In this document: one piece after another, positions 29,033 through 36,492 of the stretch | Layout: each line of letters begins with the position of its first letter | How positions within the stretch are numbered: position 1 is the first letter of the stretch | NCBI GenBank assembly: GCA_934215405.1 | Contig: CAKPZU010000005.1 | Coordinates: 1-42,711 of the forward strand | Reading direction: 5' to 3' | Length of the DNA stretch: 42,711 bases | DNA from: an uncultured Bacilli bacterium | Lineage (GTDB): Bacteria; Bacillota_I; Bacilli_A; RFN20; CAG-631 | Position numbers and translations under genes: made by a program | The notes under the pieces: model-generated | The model's database searches: none | What the model was told of the DNA's origin: nothing | What the model saw: the letters and a program-made list of their open reading frames with translations, nothing else

Positions 29033-29059
29033 CACATTTTATATAAAATGTGCTAAAAT
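29033..29059 (+). promoter_or_regulatory. Promoter and palindrome of the pgsA-cinA-recA operon
   Basis: The perfect 20-bp palindrome CACATTTTATATAAAATGTG (29033-29052) overlaps an extended -10 (TG-C-TAAAAT, 29051-29059). It occupies the usual -35 and spacer position, so it probably serves as a repressor or activator site. It does not match the Bacillus-type LexA box. Confidence 0.55.
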
Positions 29060-29080
29060 AATAACCAGGAGTGTGTTAAT

Positions 29081-29755
29081 ATGAAACTTCCTAATAAGTT
29101 AACAACTATTAGAATGTGGTGTGTCCCATTAGTCATAGTTTTATTCGCTTTGTTTTTATTAAATAGAGCAGGAATAGTTAGTAGTGATGTTTATTTATTC
29201 ATTAGCTATAATAATTGTGAAGCAGAGCATTGCTTAGTAAGCAAGGTTTCAGAAACATATTTTTTAACATTAAATCAATTATTGATAGCAATTGTCTTTA
29301 TATTTGCTTCAATTACTGATTTTGTAGATGGGCATATGGCTAGAAAAAATAATTTAGTTTCAGATTATGGTAAGCTAATGGATCCTTTAGCTGATAAACT
29401 ATTAGTTAATACAACACTAATTTGTATGTTAATGTCAAAAATGTTTTTATTTAATAATGAAATTGTAGCAATTTATAATTTAATACCAATGATTTTTGCG
29501 GTTTTAACAATTGCTAGGGATTTCTTTGTTGATGCTTTAAGAATGCAAGCGTTAAAGAAAAATGCTGTTGTTCCTGCAAGTATTTATGGAAAATTAAAAA
29601 CAGCAACATTAATGCCAGGAATTGCAATTTTATTATTTGGAAGTGCAAACTTTATTATTTATTGTATTGGTTTATTATTAGTTACATTAGGAGGCTTATT
29701 TGCTTTAATTGGTGGAATTAAATATTTTAATGCCTTAAAGCAATATATTGATTAA
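29081..29755 (+). CDS. pgsA: CDP-diacylglycerol-glycerol-3-phosphate 3-phosphatidyltransferase
   Basis: This integral membrane enzyme makes phosphatidylglycerol phosphate from CDP-diacylglycerol and glycerol 3-phosphate, the first step to phosphatidylglycerol and cardiolipin. The family motif DG-x2-AR-x8-G-x3-D-x3-D is complete (DGHMAR ... GKLMDPLAD, near residues 85-108). There are several hydrophobic helices. The first helices are separated by an extra loop of about 40 residues (near 30-70), which makes it longer (224 residues) than usual for the family. It heads the pgsA-cinA-recA gene order common in Bacillota. The ribosome site is CCAGGAG. Confidence 0.93.
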   Translation: MKLPNKLTTIRMWCVPLVIVLFALFLLNRAGIVSSDVYLFISYNNCEAEHCLVSKVSETYFLTLNQLLIAIVFIFASITDFVDGHMARKNNLVSDYGKLMDPLADKLLVNTTLICMLMSKMFLFNNEIVAIYNLIPMIFAVLTIARDFFVDALRMQALKKNAVVPASIYGKLKTATLMPGIAILLFGSANFIIYCIGLLLVTLGGLFALIGGIKYFNALKQYID

Positions 29756-29756
29756 G

Positions 29757-30218
29757 ATGGAACAATTGGTAAAAAGACTAAAAGAAAAGAATTTAACAAT
29801 AGCTTCATGTGAGTCACTAACTGGTGGTATGTTTGCTTCATCAATTGTTAATGTAAGTGGAGCAAGTAGTGTCTTTGCCGGAAGCTATGTAACCTATATG
29901 GATAAAGCTAAAAAAATACTTTTAAATGGTGAAGAAATATTAGATAAATATGGAGCAGTAAGCTATCAAATGGCCTATTTAATGGCTAAAACTGTAAAAG
30001 AAAAATTTGCTGTGAATATTGGAATTTCCTTTACTGGAAATGCTGGCCCTACTGGTAGCGAAAATAAACCTGTTGGGTTAGTATATAGCTGTATTGTTTT
30101 TAATGAAAAAAAATATGAGTTTGAAGATCACTATAATGGTAGTAGAGAAGAAATTAGAAAACAATGTATTATAGATGCAAAAAATAGAATTTTACAAATT
30201 ATTGAAGAAAAACACTAA
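29757..30218 (+). CDS. cinA: CinA C-terminal-type nicotinamide-nucleotide amidohydrolase
   Basis: ATG at 29757 overlaps no gene but follows the pgsA stop by one base; an in-frame TTG at 29748 is possible but less likely. The 153-residue protein equals only the C-terminal (PncC) domain of full-length CinA, which in Bacillus also has an N-terminal MoaB-like domain. Conserved motifs are ASCESLTGG (residues 15-23), SGASSVFAGSYVTY, GAVSYQMA and FTGNAGPTGSENKPVGLVY. It deamidates NMN in the pyridine-nucleotide salvage cycle. Its place between pgsA and recA is standard. Confidence 0.9.
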   Translation: MEQLVKRLKEKNLTIASCESLTGGMFASSIVNVSGASSVFAGSYVTYMDKAKKILLNGEEILDKYGAVSYQMAYLMAKTVKEKFAVNIGISFTGNAGPTGSENKPVGLVYSCIVFNEKKYEFEDHYNGSREEIRKQCIIDAKNRILQIIEEKH

Positions 30219-30241
30219 AATAAGTATAGGAGGAAATAAAA

Positions 30242-31234
30242 ATGGCAAAAGAAGAAAAAATGGAATTAGATGATGTTTTAAAGATGATACAAAAAACTTA
30301 TGGCCAAGGCTCAATTATGAAGCTTGGTGAAAGACAAAAGGTTGATGTTGATGTTATACCTTCAGGATCAATAGCTTTAGATTATATTTTAGGTGTTGGC
30401 GGTTACCCAAAAGGAAGAGTTATTGAAATATATGGACCCGAATCATCTGGTAAAACAACATTCGCATTACATGCAATAGCTGAAGTTCAAAAGAAAGATG
30501 GTAAAGCTGCTTTTATTGATGCTGAACATGCAATAGATCCTTTATATGCTCAAAATTTAGGTGTTAATATTGATGAATTAATCTTATCTCAACCAGATTC
30601 TGGTGAGCAAGCCTTAGAAATTACTGAAATGCTAGCTAAAAGCGGCGCAATTGATTTAATTGTTGTTGACTCAGTTGCAGCTTTAGTTCCACAGGCTGAA
30701 TTAAATGGGGAAATGGGAGATGCTCAAGTTGGTTTACAAGCTCGTTTAATGTCTAAAGCTTTAAGAAAGCTAACAGCAGTTTTAAATAAGAGCTCTTGTA
30801 CAATTATTTTTATAAACCAATTAAGAGAAAAGGTTGGTATAATGTTTGGAAATCCAGAAACTACAACTGGTGGAAGAGCATTAAAGTTTTATGCTTCAGT
30901 TCGTCTTGAGGTAAGACGTGGTGAGGTTATTAAAAATGGTGATGAAATAGTAGGTAATGAAGTAAAAATTAAGGTTGTTAAAAACAAAGTTGCCCCACCA
31001 TTTAAAACAACAACTTGTGAAATTACTTATGGAAAAGGAATCAATAAGGAAGCTGAATTACTTGATCTAGCAGTTAAGTTTGATATTATTCATAAAACTG
31101 GTTCTTGGTTTGAATATAATGGCGAAAAAATTGGCCAAGGTAAAGAAAAAGCTAAGGATTTCTTAGCTAATAATAAAGAAGATGCTGAAGCAATTTTAAA
31201 AGAAGTAGTAAAAGCAATTAATGAAAATAAGTAG
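30242..31234 (+). CDS. recA: Recombinase RecA
   Basis: A complete RecA of 330 residues: Walker A GPESSGKT at 65-72, Walker B LIVVDSVAALVP, the MAW-like and L2 regions (FINQLREKVG, NPETTTGGRALKFYASVR), and the C-terminal GSWFEYNGEKIGQG. It forms filaments on single-stranded DNA for homologous recombination and, where present, triggers LexA cleavage. The C-terminal acidic tail is short. An AGGAGG site lies upstream. It ends in TAG. Confidence 0.98.
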   Translation: MAKEEKMELDDVLKMIQKTYGQGSIMKLGERQKVDVDVIPSGSIALDYILGVGGYPKGRVIEIYGPESSGKTTFALHAIAEVQKKDGKAAFIDAEHAIDPLYAQNLGVNIDELILSQPDSGEQALEITEMLAKSGAIDLIVVDSVAALVPQAELNGEMGDAQVGLQARLMSKALRKLTAVLNKSSCTIIFINQLREKVGIMFGNPETTTGGRALKFYASVRLEVRRGEVIKNGDEIVGNEVKIKVVKNKVAPPFKTTTCEITYGKGINKEAELLDLAVKFDIIHKTGSWFEYNGEKIGQGKEKAKDFLANNKEDAEAILKEVVKAINENK

Positions 31235-31245
31235 AGGATAAATAA

Positions 31246-31650
31246 ATGAGAATAGCACTAATAGCACATGATAAGAAAAAAGAAGATATGATAGAGCTTG
31301 CAACTAAGTACAGGGAAGTTTTAAGTAAGCACGAACTATATGCTACTGGAACAACAGGTACATTAGTAATGGGAGCAACTGGATTAAAAATAAATAGAAT
31401 GAAATCAGGGCCACTTGGTGGAGATCAGCAAATTGGCTCAATGATTGCTTGTAGCGAGCTTGATTTAGTAATCTTTTTAAGAGATCCACTTACTGCTCAG
31501 CCTCATGAACCAGATGTTAGTGCTTTATTAAGATTATGTGATGTTACAAATACGCCACTTGCTACCAATATGGCAAGTGCAAATATTATGCTTATTGCTT
31601 TAGGGAAAAATGAAATAGAGTGTAAAAAGAATAAAACGATTAGTATTTAA
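31246..31650 (+). CDS. mgsA: Methylglyoxal synthase
   Basis: The 134-residue protein converts dihydroxyacetone phosphate to methylglyoxal and phosphate, a bypass that frees phosphate when sugar phosphates build up. It has the family signatures LIAHDKKK near the start, ATGTTG (residues 33-38), SGPLGGDQQIG, FLRDPLTAQPHEPD and LLRLCDV...PLATN. It begins 11 bases after recA, with AGAGG as ribosome site, so it is probably cotranscribed. A methylglyoxal bypass fits a lifestyle of rapid sugar uptake. Confidence 0.95.
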   Translation: MRIALIAHDKKKEDMIELATKYREVLSKHELYATGTTGTLVMGATGLKINRMKSGPLGGDQQIGSMIACSELDLVIFLRDPLTAQPHEPDVSALLRLCDVTNTPLATNMASANIMLIALGKNEIECKKNKTISI

Positions 31651-31731
31651 TAAGAAAAATTACTGAAGATGATAAAATAAGATATCCTTTTTATATATGA
31701 AAATAAGTATATAAAAATATCGAATAAATTC

Positions 31732-31760
31732 TTACATTTTAAAAAAAAGTGTGTTAAACT
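31732..31760 (+). promoter_or_regulatory. Promoter of the MATE exporter gene
   Basis: TTACAT (31732-31737), a 17-bp spacer and TAAACT (31755-31760). An AT-only inverted repeat lies upstream (31688-31717). Transcription from here would begin near 31767 and give a 5' leader of about 75 bases. Confidence 0.5.
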
Positions 31761-31785
31761 AAACAAGGTCAATGAGTAACTAAAT

Positions 31786-31821
31786 GTGTAAGTCCAATTG
31801 AAATGGATTTGCACTTTTTTT
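31786..31821 (+). terminator. Terminator in the leader of the MATE gene (possible attenuator)
   Basis: An 11-bp stem with two G-U pairs (31786-31796 with 31804-31814), loop ATTGAAA and seven T. It lies between the promoter at 31732 and the ribosome site at about 31829. Tiny reading frames ATG-AGT-AAC-TAA (31772) and ATG-TGT-AAG-TCC-AAT-TGA (31784-31801) precede or enter the stem. Confidence 0.75.
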
Positions 31822-31841
31822 GTTTAAAAGGAGGAAATTAA

Positions 31842-33215
31842 ATGGAATTAAAGGAAAACAAGCTAGCAAAGGAACCAATAAAAAGATTAATATGGAAGAT
31901 AGGAATACCAATGGTCATATCAATGGTATTACAAGCTTTATATAATGTTGTTGATAGTGTATTTGTTGCTAATATAAAAGATATTGGAGCATTAGCCAAT
32001 GAGGCTTTAACTTATGCCTTTCCTATACAAATATTAATGATAGCCATAGGAGTTGGCACAGGAGTAGGAATTAATGCTTTATTATCTAAATGCTTAGGTG
32101 AAAAAAATAAAGAAAAAGTTAATATAGTGGCCGGAAATGGTATTTTCCTTAGCTTAATAATATTTTTAGTTTTCCTTATTTTTGGATTGGTTTTATCAAA
32201 ATGGTTTATAGCTTTATTTACAAAAAATGAAGTAGTTATTGAAATGGGAGTCAGTTATCTAATGATTTGCTGTACTTTATCATTAGGTTCAATAGTTTTT
32301 GCAATTTATGAAAGATTTTTACAAGCAACAGGAAATACTTTATATTCAACAATTGCTCAAATAGCTGGCGCTATTACTAATATTATTTTCGACTATATCT
32401 TTATTTATCCTTTAAATATGGGAGTAAAAGGAGCTGCAATAGCTACTGTTATGGGACAATTTGCTTCACTCATTATTGCTATGCTATTTCATTATTTAAA
32501 AAATAAAGAAATTAATGGCAATTTAAAATTTTTAAAACCAAATTTAAGAATAATAAAGGAAATATATATAATTGGTTTATCAGCCGCCTTAATGCAAGGA
32601 TTGCTTTCAATTATGATGGCAGGTATGAATGCTATTTTATCTTTAGCAAATGCTGACACAACAATTTTAGTTGGGTCATTTGGAATATATTATAAAATAC
32701 AACAAATAGCTTTATTTTCATGCTTTGGACTATCCAATACAATTATAACGGTATTATCATTTAATTATGGATTAAATAATAAAAAACGTTCAAAGGAATG
32801 TATAAAATATGGAATTATTGATACTATAATTGTTTCTTTAATAATAACTATACTGTTTGAAATAATTGCTAGACCATTAGCTAAGCTTTTTGCCATTTCT
32901 AGTGGAGCATCAGTAGAACTTATTGATACATGTGAAAAAGCAATTCATATTGCTGCAATTGGTTATGTTTTTATGGGATTTTCAGTAGCAGTACAAGGAG
33001 TGTTTCAAGCATTACGTTACTCTTTGCGTCCTTTATTTACGGCCTTCCTTAGGCTTATAATATTTGTTTTTCCAATAGCGTATATTTTTACTTTATCGGT
33101 TAATGTAACAAGTATTGTATGGGTTACATTTCCAATAGCGGAAATATTAACATCTTTAGTATCAGCAATTTTGCTTAAGGATGTAATAAATAAAAAAATT
33201 AATATAATGAATTAA
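31842..33215 (+). CDS. MATE family multidrug efflux transporter (MepA-like)
   Basis: A 457-residue protein with about 12 membrane helices in two homologous halves. The N-terminal WKIGIPMVISMVLQALYNVVDS and the matching second-half region (IGLSAALMQGLLSIMMAGMNAIL) are typical of the MATE/NorM/MepA family. It would expel cationic drugs or metabolites using a Na+ or H+ gradient. It has a strong AAGGAGG site. A terminator in its leader suggests its expression is conditional. It converges on the DUF2357 gene. Confidence 0.9.
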   Translation: MELKENKLAKEPIKRLIWKIGIPMVISMVLQALYNVVDSVFVANIKDIGALANEALTYAFPIQILMIAIGVGTGVGINALLSKCLGEKNKEKVNIVAGNGIFLSLIIFLVFLIFGLVLSKWFIALFTKNEVVIEMGVSYLMICCTLSLGSIVFAIYERFLQATGNTLYSTIAQIAGAITNIIFDYIFIYPLNMGVKGAAIATVMGQFASLIIAMLFHYLKNKEINGNLKFLKPNLRIIKEIYIIGLSAALMQGLLSIMMAGMNAILSLANADTTILVGSFGIYYKIQQIALFSCFGLSNTIITVLSFNYGLNNKKRSKECIKYGIIDTIIVSLIITILFEIIARPLAKLFAISSGASVELIDTCEKAIHIAAIGYVFMGFSVAVQGVFQALRYSLRPLFTAFLRLIIFVFPIAYIFTLSVNVTSIVWVTFPIAEILTSLVSAILLKDVINKKINIMN

Positions 33216-33216
33216 A

Positions 33217-33257
33217 AAGCATTTGCATACATATTAGTGATATGTACACAAATGCTT
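33217..33257. terminator. Shared terminator between convergent MATE and DUF2357 genes
   Basis: A long interrupted inverted repeat: arms 33217-33225/33249-33257 (9 bp) and 33228-33234/33240-33246 (7 bp). On the - strand it is followed by TTTTT; on the + strand only by A/T-rich sequence. Confidence 0.75.
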
Positions 33258-33261
33258 AATA

Positions 33262-34587
33262 TTATTTATTTTTGTAAGAATCAAAGTTTAATACCCAAAC
33301 TAAGCCATCATCTAAGAATTTATATGTTGCATTACAATCAAAGCAATGCACCTTGCCATCTTTTTCTTCAATAGCATTGCTTTTACATATAAGGCAAACA
33401 TGATTATAGATGTCTTTAGTAACATTAATTGTTAAGAAAATACATTTTAGCAGAGCCTTTAAGCTTTCTAATGATAAGCTATTATCAATCGTTACTTGTA
33501 ATGCATTATCAGAATAATCTACTTCTTTCAAGCTGATTAAGTAATCATATGCTGAAATATCATCATTATTTACCCTTAATTTAATAACAATATCTTTGTT
33601 TTCTTTACTAGCTTTATTTGTTATATTAAATGATATGCTATCTGCTTTTTGAACTAAATTAACATCAAATAGCTTATTTTCTAAGGAAACATTGTTTAAA
33701 AGATTAGAAGGTGAATATTTAATAACATTGTCCTTTAATATTTTAAAGTTTTGATCCTTAATTAATGAATTAATAATATTTAAAAAGATAAACATTGAAT
33801 AGGTGCTTGCAATTTCATCTGTTGATAAGCTACTTCTTAAAGTGTCATATTCGTTTAAAAAGTACCATAAGCGCAAGCAAGTGTTATAGTCCTTATGATG
33901 AATTAATAAATTTGTTGCTTCAACATCCTTTGATGAAAAACTAGGGAAAGCACTCATTATTTTATAGAAATTAGTGTTTTTAATTTGTATTAAACGCATT
34001 CTTAGGTAGTATAACTTTTTATAATTATCAAAGCATACTTCATCACTATTTTTAAAATCATCTAATTTTGCAAGCCTAATTAAATCAATTTTATTAATTA
34101 AATTACAATTGAAATGTGACTCATATAAGCTTTTTATGCCACTTTTACTATCCTCAAAGGGCTTGTTTAGAAATAAATACAATCTATCAATTAATGCTTT
34201 AACAAATCTATTTTCATAGGTATTATATTCATCTTCTGTTGTTTTCGAATAAGCATATTCTGGCTTAAATTCATTGTTTTTCTTTTTCCAAAGCTTAGGA
34301 TCTAATGTTGTTTTTCTTACACCATCAGGAGTTAGCTGGCTAACCTTACCAACATGCATTGTTTCATATTCACTTTTCAAAATAATGTATGGTGTTTGTA
34401 CAACATTAATTAAATTACCAATTGCTTGAGAAATTTTATCAATTGAAGATGAATAATCAAGCCCCTTTAATGAGGGAAATGATAACTTAAATGTATTATC
34501 ATCAATGCTTTTTAATAATTTAGAAATTGTAATAGTATCATTTAAGGCTAATTGCTTATTAAACCATTCAAGAGCTATAAATGACAT
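33262..34587 (-). CDS. DUF2357-like protein, partner of McrB-like AAA protein
   Basis: A 441-residue protein whose central motif EDEYNTYENRFVKALIDRLY is typical of DUF2357/DUF524 (COG1700) proteins that pair with McrB-like motor proteins. The C-terminus has a zinc ribbon with Cys398, Cys401, Cys415 and Cys418. COG1700 members often end in a PD-(D/E)xK nuclease domain; I see no clear D...ExK pattern here, so this version may lack nuclease activity or hide it. The start codon overlaps the McrB-like stop by one base (TAATG), so the two proteins are made together. By analogy with McrC it may stimulate or steer the AAA ring. A role in defence is inferred, not shown. Confidence 0.7.
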   Translation of the reverse strand: MSFIALEWFNKQLALNDTITISKLLKSIDDNTFKLSFPSLKGLDYSSSIDKISQAIGNLINVVQTPYIILKSEYETMHVGKVSQLTPDGVRKTTLDPKLWKKKNNEFKPEYAYSKTTEDEYNTYENRFVKALIDRLYLFLNKPFEDSKSGIKSLYESHFNCNLINKIDLIRLAKLDDFKNSDEVCFDNYKKLYYLRMRLIQIKNTNFYKIMSAFPSFSSKDVEATNLLIHHKDYNTCLRLWYFLNEYDTLRSSLSTDEIASTYSMFIFLNIINSLIKDQNFKILKDNVIKYSPSNLLNNVSLENKLFDVNLVQKADSISFNITNKASKENKDIVIKLRVNNDDISAYDYLISLKEVDYSDNALQVTIDNSLSLESLKALLKCIFLTINVTKDIYNHVCLICKSNAIEEKDGKVHCFDCNATYKFLDDGLVWVLNFDSYKNK

Positions 34588-36200
34588 TAGATTAATTTCC
34601 TTTTCAACCTAGCAATAACTTCAATTGAGCAAGAAAATTCATTAGATCCATATAAATCATTGATTAAAGTTTCAAGCTTAATAAGACTGCTCTTTAATCC
34701 TTCATCAAATCTACCATCTAGTTTCCTTAAAATCTTACGAGCAAACATAATATCAATTGCTTTTGAAATTGTTCCACCACAAGAAACAAAGACTGGAACA
34801 AATTTTTTGATTTGATTTAAAATACGATTACCAAAGTTTATATCAAATTTATCTAGCATAAATTCACTTAGCTTATTAAAGCGCTCATATTCCTTAGATG
34901 GGATGCTAGCTACAGAATTATTAATGCTTTCATCAAATAATTGTAATAATTCAGTTGAACTTATATGGATGCTTTTAGCATGTGTGCTATTGCTAGTTGG
35001 TTCATTTCTTGAAGAAAAATCAATAATAGATGCTCTATCATATACCTTATCAGTAATAGTAAATGTTGAATCATCCTTATTGGCTGTTCCAATAAACCAA
35101 GTGTTTTCTGGGATTTTTACACAACAACCATCAACAAATTTTTTAGGTAATTCACCCTTAGTAGATGATGGCATTAATTCAATTTCCCACTGATCTTTAT
35201 CAAGTTCAAGTACAGACAAGAAATCAGCAAAATAATATTCGACACGAGACAAATTCATTTCATCAAGAACCATTAAATTAATTTCATTGCTTTGATATGA
35301 AGCATTATATAATGTTCTTAAAAAAGGAGTTTCTTTAAATTTCTTTGAAAAATCATTGTAATATCCTAAAATATCACTTCTATCTTTCCATGAAGCTTGA
35401 ACAGGCGTAAAGCATGATAAGCAGTTCACATATTCAGCGAAGAATTTAGGAAGAGAAGTTTTACCAGTTCCAGATAGCCCTTCTAAGATTATAAATCTAG
35501 AGCAAGCCATTCCAGAAATAAATGAGCGAATTGTATCTATTGAATAATACATTTTATTGTCCTGTAAATAAGTATTAAATCCATCGCATAATTGCTTTAA
35601 TGTAACTTTATCAAAATGGTTTGGGGAAATTTTGTTTTCTTTATATTGTCTATCAATTTCAACTAAATCAGGGAAAATGTTCATTTCATTTTCATCTTCC
35701 TCTTTACTAACCTCTAGAACCTTCTTTTCTTTTTTTGGTTTCTTTTCTCTTTCTTTAATTCGTTTAATAACATTTGTAGCTATAAATACCAAGCATGATG
35801 TAATAACTAAAAGCATAAAGTAATATGCTAAAGCCTTAAAGAAATTATTAGCATCAATGTCATATCTATCTTTAAGAGCTGGAACTGTAAAAAACAAAAT
35901 TAAATAGATAATCATTAGTATTGTAGGTAAGAATGTTAAAATAGGCTTAAATACTGATAAACGACTATATTTTGAATATAAATTTCCAGTAATACATAGT
36001 ACACACATAAAAATTGTCCATTGTATAACAATAGCATCAATTAATAAGAATATTAATAAATAACTATCACTATAAATTTCAAATTTACTAATAAGTGAAA
36101 ATAAAAATAAAAATCCATAAGCGATTGCAAAAACAAGAAAAACATTGAATGTCCACTTCTTTAATCTTGCTTCTGTTAAAACTTTTTTATTACTTTCCAT
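34587..36200 (-). CDS. Membrane-anchored McrB-like AAA+ NTPase
   Basis: ATG at 36200 (MESNKK...) follows GGGAGG; a longer frame from 36230 starts inside the promoter. The 537-residue protein has four membrane helices (about 18-37, 47-70, 86-106 and 123-142), a Lys/Glu-rich linker, then a McrB-type AAA+ domain. Walker A is GLSGTGKT (241-248). Walker B is LMVLDEMNLSRVEYYFAD with Asp313/Glu314. WFIGTANKDDS and ITDKVYDRASII complete the family set. In Type IV restriction, McrB is a GTP-driven ring with a DNA-reading N-terminus; here that part is replaced by membrane helices. It is cotranscribed with the DUF2357 gene. Confidence 0.8.
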   Translation of the reverse strand: MESNKKVLTEARLKKWTFNVFLVFAIAYGFLFLFSLISKFEIYSDSYLLIFLLIDAIVIQWTIFMCVLCITGNLYSKYSRLSVFKPILTFLPTILMIIYLILFFTVPALKDRYDIDANNFFKALAYYFMLLVITSCLVFIATNVIKRIKEREKKPKKEKKVLEVSKEEDENEMNIFPDLVEIDRQYKENKISPNHFDKVTLKQLCDGFNTYLQDNKMYYSIDTIRSFISGMACSRFIILEGLSGTGKTSLPKFFAEYVNCLSCFTPVQASWKDRSDILGYYNDFSKKFKETPFLRTLYNASYQSNEINLMVLDEMNLSRVEYYFADFLSVLELDKDQWEIELMPSSTKGELPKKFVDGCCVKIPENTWFIGTANKDDSTFTITDKVYDRASIIDFSSRNEPTSNSTHAKSIHISSTELLQLFDESINNSVASIPSKEYERFNKLSEFMLDKFDINFGNRILNQIKKFVPVFVSCGGTISKAIDIMFARKILRKLDGRFDEGLKSSLIKLETLINDLYGSNEFSCSIEVIARLKRKLI

Positions 36201-36220
36201 AAGGTATACCTCCCCCCTTG

Positions 36221-36283
36221 ATTTTAGCATATTTTAGCATTTAAAAATATAGTTAGTCAATGATATCTTAAAAGATTTAAGAT
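36221..36283 (-). promoter_or_regulatory. Promoter and operator-like site of the McrB-like/DUF2357 operon
   Basis: On the - strand TTGACT (complement of 36255-36260), an 18-bp spacer and TAAAAT (complement of 36231-36236). The block ATGCTAAAAT is duplicated in tandem (36221-36240), giving two alternative extended -10 boxes. An inverted repeat ATCTTAAA-AGA-TTTAAGAT (36265-36283) lies just upstream of the -35. Confidence 0.6.
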
Positions 36284-36492
36284 GGTAGAAAAATAATTTT
36301 TATTTATACATAAATAACCTTAAGGAATATTAATTATAAAATGCTTATTCGTTAACTATAATATAAGTGTATTAGTAAGAAATTAAGAAAACTTAAGATA
36401 TTTATACTTTAAGTTTAAAGCGACTTGTGTTAAAATAATTAATGGTACGTTACTTATGTATCAAGGTAAAATAAACAGGAGGAAAGCAAAAT
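36284..36492 (+). promoter_or_regulatory. Upstream region of rny
   Basis: A/T-rich gap with a candidate extended -10 TTAAAAT at 36430-36436 (-35 poor, TTTAAG at 36408) and an AGGAGG ribosome site before 36493. Nothing else is recognised. Confidence 0.35.

Noticed and set aside
29033..29052. The palindrome as an intrinsic terminator for the DUF4143 gene
   Set aside because: It is A/T-rich, has no loop of its own and no T run after it, and it overlaps a good extended -10 box.
34903..35823. Rightward ORFs 34903-35193 and 35632-35823
   Set aside because: Opposite-strand shadows of the McrB-like gene.
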